Source: Ignavibacteriales bacterium (lineage in GTDB: Bacteria > Bacteroidota > Ignavibacteria > Ignavibacteriales > Ignavibacteriaceae). Taken from it: 6,330 nucleotides of DNA. The position numbers and the translations under genes are program-made. Shown in pieces: positions 1 to 5,748 of the stretch. The stretch spans positions 1 to 6,330 of the forward strand of contig DAIEML010000140.1 of assembly GCA_027349615.1 (NCBI GenBank), in the 5' to 3' direction. The notes under the pieces were generated by a model, which saw only the letters and a program-made list of their open reading frames with translations, ran no database searches and was not told the DNA's origin. How positions within the stretch are numbered: position 1 is the stretch's first letter; the number at the start of each line of letters is the position of its first letter.

Positions 1-1
1 C

Positions 2-1222
2 ATAAATAAATATGATATAACCGGCGGCGCCGGAGTAGCGGCTTTTAGGCTTCACAAAGCACTAGCTGCAAAATATTCTACGGAAGATTTGTTTTTAGTA
101 GGGATTAAGAATTCTGATTTTCCAAACGTTATCCCGACTAGAAAACCCGGTTTCCAAAATTTTACCGAACGCGGATTGAACTTTATCTTCAATCAATTTG
201 GACTTCAATATAAATTTCATCCATTTTCGACTAAGACTATTTTAAAAACCGCAAAAGAATTTTCACCGGACATAATAAGTCTGCACAACGCCCATGGCGG
301 TTATTTCAAAACTTCGTTGTTAATAGAACTTTCCAAAATTGCACCGATTGTATGGACACTTCACGACATGTGGGCTTTCACCGCAAATGCCGCTCATACT
401 TTTGGCGATGAATCGTGGAAACAAATGATAAGCGGAAAGAACGAAAACAAGCTTTTCCCGCAGATTGGTTTGAACACTGGTAATTGGCTGTTAAAAGAGA
501 AGAAAAGGATTTATTCAAACTCAAACCTTACAATCGTCACTCCATCAAAATGGCTTTGTGAACTTGCAAAACAAAGTCCGGTTTTTAGTGGTAAAAAAAT
601 CTTTCACATTCCTAACGGTATTGATACAAATATTTTTCATCCCAGAGACAAATCCGAAATCAGAAGAGAACTTAAAATCCAGGCTGACTCAAAAGTTTTA
701 ATTTTCGGAGCTGAAAAAGTAACGTCGGGAAATTATAAAGGTGGAAGCAGTTTAATCAGTATTCTAAAAAATTTAGACGACAAGCTAGAAGAAAAAATTC
801 ATCTAATTATTTTTGGGAAAAGTGATTTGAAAAGTCATTTTGAATCTAAAAATTTTGTAGTTCATGAAACAGGATATATTTATGATGAAGAAACTCTGGC
901 AAAATATTTATCCGCTGCAGATATTTTTATTTACCCGACGAAAGCTGATAATTTGCCTAACGCCTTGATTGAAGCTTCAGCTTGCGGACTTCCTTCAATT
1001 ACTTATGATGTTGGAGGATGCAGCGAAATAATTTTAAATGGGAAAAATGGATTTTTAATTCCATTGTTTAATGAAAAATTATTTGTTGAAAAAATTATAG
1101 AAACTTTAAAAGATAATTCGTGGGATAAATTAAAAAATTCATGTTTAAAAATTGCAGAAGAAAAGTTTAATACTTTTTCAATGTCTGATAATTATTTTAA
1201 TTTATTTGAAAAATTGTTATAA
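2..1222 (+). CDS. GT4-type glycosyltransferase, 5'-partial
   Basis: Probable retaining glycosyltransferase of the GT4/GT-B type, transferring a sugar from a nucleotide-sugar donor during surface polysaccharide synthesis on the cytoplasmic side of the inner membrane. The frame is open from base 2 and reads INKYDITGGAGVAAFRLHKAL, the usual N-terminal glycine-rich loop of WcaC-like enzymes. The gene therefore starts outside the window, probably only 5-10 codons away, and the in-frame TTG at 89 is not the start. Counting from base 2 (406 visible residues), motifs are HNAHGGYF (about 95), LHDMWAFT (about 120), VTPSKWL (about 179), IPNGID (about 203), and the C-terminal donor-site motif DNLPNALIEASACG (about 306-319) followed by DVGG. 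The EX7E motif appears as D306/E314, which I recall as common in this subfamily. Oddities: the cysteines that often follow HDxWAFTG (GCxxCP) are absent, and GC content falls from about 45% to about 20% along the gene. The fold class is secure; the donor and acceptor sugars are unknown. Confidence 0.9.
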   Translation: MNKYDITGGAGVAAFRLHKALAAKYSTEDLFLVGIKNSDFPNVIPTRKPGFQNFTERGLNFIFNQFGLQYKFHPFSTKTILKTAKEFSPDIISLHNAHGGYFKTSLLIELSKIAPIVWTLHDMWAFTANAAHTFGDESWKQMISGKNENKLFPQIGLNTGNWLLKEKKRIYSNSNLTIVTPSKWLCELAKQSPVFSGKKIFHIPNGIDTNIFHPRDKSEIRRELKIQADSKVLIFGAEKVTSGNYKGGSSLISILKNLDDKLEEKIHLIIFGKSDLKSHFESKNFVVHETGYIYDEETLAKYLSAADIFIYPTKADNLPNALIEASACGLPSITYDVGGCSEIILNGKNGFLIPLFNEKLFVEKIIETLKDNSWDKLKNSCLKIAEEKFNTFSMSDNYFNLFEKLL

Positions 1223-1265
1223 AACTGGTTATGTAAAAAATTCTCACAACAATATTAAAAATCAT

Positions 1266-1297
1266 TTTGCATTTGTTAAAAAGATAACATAGTTTTA
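1266..1297 (+). promoter_or_regulatory. Possible Bacteroidota-type promoter for the lipoprotein gene
   Basis: TTTG at 1266-1269 is followed after 20 bases by TAGTTTTA at 1290-1297. This fits the Bacteroidota -33/-7 consensus (TTTG, about 19-21 bases, TAnnTTTG) except for the last base. Transcription would start near 1304, leaving a leader of about 20 bases before the ATG at 1324. The region is very AT-rich, so a chance match is quite possible. Use of this consensus also depends on the organism belonging to that group, which is itself inferred. Confidence 0.3.
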
Positions 1298-1323
1298 TTA
1301 GTAATAAATTAAGAGTGGGATTT

Positions 1324-2634
1324 ATGAATAAATTCATTGGTTCACTAATAATTTTATTAGTTTTAATATTAACTGGTTGCTCAAGAGATTCAATTACATC
1401 TCCACAATCAAATAAAACTTCAGGTCAAGTTTCACTTCAATTTGACAAAGTTAATGCCCCAAAAAATGTTGTTAATATAACTGCATATTTAACTCGTACA
1501 GGATATGATACCCTAAAAGGCACACTTAATTTATTAAATGATTCAAGCGCAGATATTTTCATTCAAAATATCCCAGCTGGACAATGGCATTTAACTGTAA
1601 ATGCACAAAATGATTCAAATGTGGTTGTCTATAGTGGAGAAACCGACGTCACTATAACTGATGGTTTTACAACTCAAGTTAATTTAACATTAATTTCTAC
1701 TGGGCAAGGTTTTGGGAATGTATATATAATTGTGAATTGGGCAAACAACCAACCAATTTTTATTGATTATCTTGCAAATCCAGTTTTTACAATTGTACAA
1801 AATCCAAGTTATCCAAATAGTGTTTCGGAAGCAAAAATTCTTTTTGAAAATGGAATTTATAAAATGTGGTACCTAAGTGGATATAATTCTGCAAGAGGAA
1901 ATATATGGTATGCCGAATCGAATGATGGAATACATTGGAATAATAAATTAAATCATCCTGTATTATGCCCTGATTCTATTGGGGCGTGGGATAATCTAAC
2001 AGTTGGTGGTGGAACAGTAATTAAAGATGATGGAATCTATAAAATGTATTTTAATGGTGTCAATTCTCCATTTGGTCAATCTCAAATCGGATTAGCTATT
2101 TCAACTGATGGGATTGTTTGGTCAAAATATTTTTATCCTGTTTTAAAAGCTGATAGCTTACAAAATTTTCATCTTGGTACTGAATCTGTGATAAAATTTA
2201 ACGGCACTTATTATATGTATTATCAATCAAGTCCGATTAATAATTATAATTCAGTAGTAATTAATCTTGCTACATCAACTGATGGATTAATTTGGACAAA
2301 TTATAATAAAAATCCAATTTTAATACCTACATTATCATGGGAAGGTTCGGGAATTTCTTATCCTTCAGTTATAAATGATGAAAAACAATTTTTAATGATA
2401 TATCAAACTATGCGTAGAAATGCATTTGGTATTGCATATTCAAGTGATGGAATAAATTGGACAAAAAAATATCAGAATCCAGTTTTTACGAAAAATGATG
2501 CTATCCAAAATTATATTGAAATTAATTATCCTTTTCTGTTAAAGACAGGTAATGAATATCGAATTTATTATACAGGAGCGATTAATTCTATTCAACAATG
2601 CATTTCCTTTGCAAGGAGTTACAACATTCAGTAA
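1324..2634 (+). CDS. Lipoprotein with five-bladed beta-propeller (glycosidase-like fold)
   Basis: Predicted exported lipoprotein of 436 residues. The N-terminus MNKFIGSLIILLVLILTGC is a signal peptide with lipobox LTGC, so Cys19 would be lipidated. The next residue is Ser, which permits outer-membrane sorting under the E. coli rule. Residues of about 34-130 look like a small beta-sandwich (regular alternating strands, WHLTVNAQ at 88-95). Residues of about 150-433 hold five repeats of about 55-61 residues. Each has an aromatic strand: YKMWY 179, YKMYF 239, YYMYY 296, FLMIY 356, YRIYY 412. In the first four this is followed by DGIxW or DGLIW (201, 262, 320, 375) and usually NPV/PVL. Five blades with the 'Y-x-M-Y-Y...S-x-DG-x-x-W' pattern match the GH43/GH32/GH130-like propeller fold. 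I could not identify a full set of catalytic acids, so it may bind sugar rather than cleave it. A GTG at 1315 is in frame, but the ATG at 1324 gives a normal signal peptide start. The gene stands alone between two glycosyltransferase genes, which suggests, without proving, a role in surface glycans. Confidence 0.85.
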   Translation: MNKFIGSLIILLVLILTGCSRDSITSPQSNKTSGQVSLQFDKVNAPKNVVNITAYLTRTGYDTLKGTLNLLNDSSADIFIQNIPAGQWHLTVNAQNDSNVVVYSGETDVTITDGFTTQVNLTLISTGQGFGNVYIIVNWANNQPIFIDYLANPVFTIVQNPSYPNSVSEAKILFENGIYKMWYLSGYNSARGNIWYAESNDGIHWNNKLNHPVLCPDSIGAWDNLTVGGGTVIKDDGIYKMYFNGVNSPFGQSQIGLAISTDGIVWSKYFYPVLKADSLQNFHLGTESVIKFNGTYYMYYQSSPINNYNSVVINLATSTDGLIWTNYNKNPILIPTLSWEGSGISYPSVINDEKQFLMIYQTMRRNAFGIAYSSDGINWTKKYQNPVFTKNDAIQNYIEINYPFLLKTGNEYRIYYTGAINSIQQCISFARSYNIQ

Positions 2635-2682
2635 TCTATAAATAATTATCTAAAAACAATAAAGAAGAATTATTATTTAATA

Positions 2683-3933
2683 TTAACTTATCAGTTTGGA
2701 TAAAAAACTGGCTATATTTTTACGATTAAAACGTTCAATTTTACTTAATTCTATTTTTAATTGATTTGAATTTTCGAATATCTCTCCGCCATCTTCATCA
2801 TATCTAAACATCATTCCAGCATTTGTTTCTTCCAAAATTTTTTTCACTTCTTCATTGTCATTTCCGAAAGCTATTATCTTTTTGCCGGATCTTAGATATT
2901 CGAATAACTTACCCGGAACATGTCTCGGCTCAGTTGCACAAACAAGCAAGTAAGATGATTTCATTAACTCTTCCAGCATCTGCTTATAAGTTAGAAATCC
3001 TAAATATTCTACATTGTAAAGTAAACCAGCTTCTTCTATTGAGGCTTTTATTACTGGACTAACTGTTCCGACAAATTTTAATTTCATCTTTCTCCCCTTT
3101 TCAATTTCTAATTTAATTCTTTTCCAAAAATTTGGAACATTTTGAAAATCAAAAATATTTCCTGCGTGAAGAATTATTTCTTCACTTGCTTGCGGCTGAG
3201 GTTCGAGATTTTCAAAATCATCTTCGTTATATCCCCAATATAAAACATGAGACTTCTCAATTGCGCATGGATATTTTTTTATGTAGTCATTTTTCATCGT
3301 TTCAGTAACGAAAATTGCTGCACTTGAATTATCAACTACTTTTTTTTCAAAGTGATTATCAATTAACAAAGTTATTTTGCTTCGGTTAAAATTTTTATAA
3401 TAAACTATATCTACCCATGGATCAATAAAAACCGGATAGAAATTTTTCTCAAACTTTTTAGCTAGCGATAATCCAATTAAATGCACCGAGTGTGGAGGTC
3501 CAATGGAAATTATTGCATCAATTTTTTCAGATTGAAAAATTTCTTTTCCTTTTTTTATGCCAGAAAAATACCATCCAATCCGAGCATCAGGAATAAATAA
3601 ATTCATTCTAAGCCAGATTGATATTTTGTGTGTTAAACTTTTATTCGTAATTGAAATTGTTTCAGAAGCAACAAGTTGTTCATCCTTTTTTTTGCCGATA
3701 AATTTTTTGTACAAGTTGAATGGCTCAAAAGTTTTGCTTTTATATACTTTCAAGTTAGGATCGATCTCATTTAATAAGCTTTCATCTTTAGCAGAAAAAG
3801 TATCTTCATCTACGGTTAAAACAACCGGCTGCCAGCCAAACTCGGGCAAATATTTGATCATCTTTAACGGCCAGTGCAGCGATGCTTTTCCTGATGGCGG
3901 CCAATAATATGTAATAAATAAAACTTTCTTCAC
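2683..3933 (-). CDS. GT4-type glycosyltransferase
   Basis: Full-length 416-residue protein of the GT-B fold, probably cytoplasmic and acting in exopolysaccharide, O-antigen or similar glycan synthesis. The N-terminal domain begins MKKVLFITYYWPPSGKAS, with KYLPEFGWQPVVLTV at 27-41, IPDARIGW at 114-121, GPPHSVHLIG at 145-154 and FIDPW at 169-173. The C-terminal donor-binding domain starts near ILHAGN (264-269) and contains FVGTVSP (297-303) and PGKLFEYLRSGKKIIAFG (340-357). These are the landmarks of 'glycosyltransferase WbuB-like' GT4 proteins. In many relatives the first loop reads GGxGxxR and the later motif FRDPW; here they are GKASLHW and FIDPW, which I recall from a subfamily in this bacterial group, so I do not treat them as damage. 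The start is GTG at 3931-3933: an in-frame stop lies about six codons upstream and MKKVL matches the family start. No clear Shine-Dalgarno site is visible. It is convergent with the lipoprotein gene (48 bp gap) and divergent from the GroES-like gene. Substrate is unknown. Confidence 0.88.
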   Translation of the reverse strand: MKKVLFITYYWPPSGKASLHWPLKMIKYLPEFGWQPVVLTVDEDTFSAKDESLLNEIDPNLKVYKSKTFEPFNLYKKFIGKKKDEQLVASETISITNKSLTHKISIWLRMNLFIPDARIGWYFSGIKKGKEIFQSEKIDAIISIGPPHSVHLIGLSLAKKFEKNFYPVFIDPWVDIVYYKNFNRSKITLLIDNHFEKKVVDNSSAAIFVTETMKNDYIKKYPCAIEKSHVLYWGYNEDDFENLEPQPQASEEIILHAGNIFDFQNVPNFWKRIKLEIEKGRKMKLKFVGTVSPVIKASIEEAGLLYNVEYLGFLTYKQMLEELMKSSYLLVCATEPRHVPGKLFEYLRSGKKIIAFGNDNEEVKKILEETNAGMMFRYDEDGGEIFENSNQLKIELSKIERFNRKNIASFLSKLIS

Positions 3934-4121
3934 TTGTAATTTTTAATTCAATTTTAAGTTGAAATTTACTTATAATAATAGGGAAATAAAAAATTAGAAA
4001 TTTCCTGATGAAATATTCGACTATATAAAAATCAGCTACTTTTTTATATTTGTGATGTACTTATGAAATGGTTATATAGTATAAAATAAATTTATATCAA
4101 TTAGAAAATATTTATTATACA
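3934..4121. other. Divergent AT-rich intergenic region
   Basis: This 188-bp stretch separates the start of the minus-strand glycosyltransferase from the start of the plus-strand GroES-like gene, so it should hold promoters in both directions. It is mostly A and T, with no open frame resembling a gene. I see no CIRCE-type inverted repeat (TTAGCACTC-N9-GAGTGCTAA) that would indicate HrcA heat-shock control, and no strong hairpin. Confidence 0.6.
4049..4080 (+). promoter_or_regulatory. Tentative promoter for the GroES-like gene
   Basis: TTTG at 4049-4052 is followed after 20 bases by TATATAGT at 4073-4080, an imperfect match to the Bacteroidota TAnnTTTG element that also contains a sigma70-like TATAGT. 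An alternative -7 candidate, TATATTTG, lies at 4045-4052 but has no TTTG upstream at the right distance. In this AT-rich region the support is weak. Confidence 0.18.
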
Positions 4122-4496
4122 ATGGAATTAAGATTGAAAAACTTACAAAAATTTATTGTGGTTGGAGATAGAGTTTTGATTCGACCTGAAGAAGATACAA
4201 CAAAAACTGCCAGCGGACTTTATCTTCCACCTGGCGTATCCGAAAAAGAAAAAGTTCAAAGCGGTTACATTATCAAAGTTGGTCCTGGATATCCGACAGC
4301 TGCACAAGGAGATGAAGAGCCCTGGAAAGAATTGAAAGAATCTGTAAAGTATATTCCTCTTCAAGCAAAAGAAGGAGATTTAGCAATCTTCCTGCGAAAA
4401 GAAGCTTACGAAATTGAATTTGAAAAAGAAAAATTTTTAATAATTCCTCAATCCGCAATTTTATTATTGATCAGAAATGATACTATCGATTTTTAG
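4122..4496 (+). CDS. GroES-like co-chaperonin paralogue (Cpn10 fold, extended)
   Basis: Cpn10/GroES-fold protein of 124 residues. True GroES caps the GroEL folding chamber as a heptamer and is usually 95-100 residues. Recognisable parts are GDRVLIRP at 15-22, a mobile-loop-like segment of about 24-47 with SGLYLPPG, SGYIIKVGPGYP at 47-58, AKEGDLAIF at 82-90, and a hydrophobic C-terminal strand FLIIPQSAILLLIR at 105-118. Compared with classical GroES it carries an N-terminal extension of about 9 residues and an insertion at about 58-78 that is acidic and has a Trp (GDEEPWKELKE). In the loop the usual GroEL-contacting hydrophobic tripeptide (Ile-Val-Leu in E. coli) reads Leu-Tyr-Leu. No groEL follows, and the next genes are convergent. 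I recall similar extended 'co-chaperone GroES' paralogues in Bacteroidota and relatives, besides the normal groES-groEL pair. It is therefore probably a conserved accessory paralogue, and interaction with GroEL is unproven. No Shine-Dalgarno site is seen; the ATG is chosen because the protein start fits. Confidence 0.85.
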   Translation: MELRLKNLQKFIVVGDRVLIRPEEDTTKTASGLYLPPGVSEKEKVQSGYIIKVGPGYPTAAQGDEEPWKELKESVKYIPLQAKEGDLAIFLRKEAYEIEFEKEKFLIIPQSAILLLIRNDTIDF

Positions 4497-4520
4497 TTTC
4501 AAATCTAAACAACAATTTAT

Positions 4521-4727
4521 TTAAGAGTGAAAAAATTTTAATAAAACCGAGAAGAGTGAAACTATAATTGAAGTTGAAATTATAAACAAAAAAAGTTTTG
4601 CGCTAGAAAATTTTTTTTCTTCTCTAATTCGAACAAAAAGTTTATCATCATTCCACGAAGTTTCATTGTAAGAAAACTGTTCGACATTACTGTCACTAAA
4701 AAAAAGTCTTTTCTGATTCATATCCAT
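4521..4727 (-). CDS. Small single-pass membrane protein, end of pseudopilin operon
   Basis: Hypothetical protein of 68 residues that I do not recognise. Residues 1-42 are polar and charged (MDMNQKRLFFSDSNVEQF, then WNDDKLFVRIREEKK), and residues of about 43-66 form one hydrophobic helix (AKLFLFIISTSIIVSLFSVLL) followed by KFFHS. The basic residues just before the helix and the polar N-terminus suggest an N-in, tail-anchored arrangement in the inner membrane. It begins 12 bp after the stop of the PilX/GspK-like gene on the same strand, so it is probably cotranscribed and may be a small partner of the pilus or secretion apparatus. The ATG at 4725-4727 is used; a second in-frame ATG two codons later (4719-4721) has the purine-rich GGATGGAT directly before it and is an alternative. 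The short length and lack of a known family keep confidence moderate, although the operon spacing and clean helix argue that it is real. Confidence 0.6.
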   Translation of the reverse strand: MDMNQKRLFFSDSNVEQFSYNETSWNDDKLFVRIREEKKFSSAKLFLFIISTSIIVSLFSVLLKFFHS

Positions 4728-4739
4728 CCATTCATTTTA

Positions 4740-5747
4740 TTATTCCCACCAACTCAAAATTTTAAATCTTGATGATTTTAAATTTGCCTTGGCATTATTT
4801 ATTGCTTGGCTGCTGTAAAAGAACTGTGCATTTCCAGTCGCTTGAAAATTTATACTTTGCCCAACAAAAATTGATCCGCCGTAAATTCCAGCGTTTCCAG
4901 TTGTTTTTGTAGTGATTTGAGATTGGCCATAGACAATAATGACGCCATAAAATGTAAAGTTGCCGCTCATGGATAAATTTCCGTTTACTACCATAACACC
5001 GTATCCATTTGCTGTTCCGCTAAACTCAACATTTCCATTTACATAAGTTATTTTGGGATTAGCCGCAGATCCAAAAGTCCCACTTGAATATGTACCGCTG
5101 GCTACCGTTGTATCTGCTGCGAATATACAGTTCTGAGTAATTTCCTGCCAATTTGTTGTATCTGTTACTGAATGAATACTAGGCGCTCCACCTTCTCCTT
5201 CAATTGCATTAGAAATTTTAGGTTTTAAATCATCATCAACATATTCACTGTCTGACGGGCTTGTAACTCCGATCCCGGGAAGCGCTGGACTTGTACCGAC
5301 AGTTCCATCCATATTATGATCATTACCATCAATACTGATATTGCCAGCAAGATTTAGCCCCAAATTATTTGCTGATATGTACAAAGATGAATTAACATTT
5401 GGTAATGATACTGGATATCGCCTTGCAGTTATAATAGTTGTATGAGTAATACCGCCGAAATAACCAATTGATTTAATAACTAAGTTTGTATCTGGTCCTG
5501 AAATATAAATATCATAAGATCCATTCATCAAACTATTTCCCAAATAACTTCCCGACATAGATTTATTTCTTCTTAATTTTTCAAGATAAATTTCAATTCC
5601 TGAATTAGAAATTAATCTTGCCTGCATTTGATTAAAATAACTTACCGTTGCTTTTGAACCTTGAGAATTATTTGCATTTAAATTGACTATTAAAAGCGAA
5701 ATAATAATTGACATCCCCAATACGATTATTAAAATACCTTTGCCCAT
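4740..5747 (-). CDS. PilX/GspK-like pilus-assembly protein with beta-rich C-terminus
   Basis: Protein of 335 residues, probably a minor pseudopilin-like component anchored in the inner membrane. Residues 4-22 (GILIIVLGMSIIISLLIVN) are a hydrophobic helix directly at the N-terminus, followed by a long amphipathic stretch (to about 60) as in PilX and GspK. There is no canonical prepilin leader with Glu at position +5; GspK-type proteins also lack that Glu, so cleavage after Gly4 is possible but unproven. Around 135-158 is a conserved-looking GNISIDGNDHNMDGT...LPGIG segment. Residues of about 231-296 are short Gly/Asn-rich strands (VNGNVEFSGT, GVMVVNGNLSMSGN, FTFYGVIIVYG) suggesting a beta-solenoid, similar to the DUF7305-type C-terminus of PilX-like proteins. 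The ATG follows the upstream gene's TAG by one base, and AAGGA lies about nine bases before it, inside the upstream gene, suggesting translational coupling. The family is fairly sure; the exact system is not. Confidence 0.75.
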   Translation of the reverse strand: MGKGILIIVLGMSIIISLLIVNLNANNSQGSKATVSYFNQMQARLISNSGIEIYLEKLRRNKSMSGSYLGNSLMNGSYDIYISGPDTNLVIKSIGYFGGITHTTIITARRYPVSLPNVNSSLYISANNLGLNLAGNISIDGNDHNMDGTVGTSPALPGIGVTSPSDSEYVDDDLKPKISNAIEGEGGAPSIHSVTDTTNWQEITQNCIFAADTTVASGTYSSGTFGSAANPKITYVNGNVEFSGTANGYGVMVVNGNLSMSGNFTFYGVIIVYGQSQITTKTTGNAGIYGGSIFVGQSINFQATGNAQFFYSSQAINNAKANLKSSRFKILSWWE

Positions 5748-5748
5748 A

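Noticed and set aside
89..91. TTG as the start codon of the first glycosyltransferase.
   Set aside because: The same frame is open back to base 2 and encodes the conserved DITGGAGVAAFRLH nucleotide-sugar transferase N-terminus, so the real start is outside the window.
1315..1323. GTG at 1315 as the start of the lipoprotein.
   Set aside because: The in-frame ATG at 1324 gives a typical short signal peptide start (MNKF) with a purine-rich AAGAGTGGGA just upstream; the GTG would fall inside that likely ribosome site.
2639..2679. Inverted repeat TAAATAAT / ATTATTTA between the convergent genes, considered as a bidirectional terminator.
   Set aside because: The 8-bp arms are all A/T with a 25-base loop and no GC stem; such pairs arise by chance in this AT-rich spacer and would not form a stable hairpin.
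2823..3907. Plus-strand open frames opposite the second glycosyltransferase gene (2823-3062 and 3557-3907).
   Set aside because: They lie antisense within a strongly supported gene, and their translations show no domain, signal or membrane pattern beyond the complement of that gene.
3934..4121. Heat-shock CIRCE operator or small RNA in the intergenic region before the GroES-like gene.
   Set aside because: No TTAGCACTC-type inverted repeat and no GC-containing stem-loop with a U-run was found by eye.
4143..4458. Minus-strand open frames opposite the GroES-like gene.
   Set aside because: They overlap a clear Cpn10-fold coding region, have low-complexity Phe/Leu-rich translations and no upstream signals.
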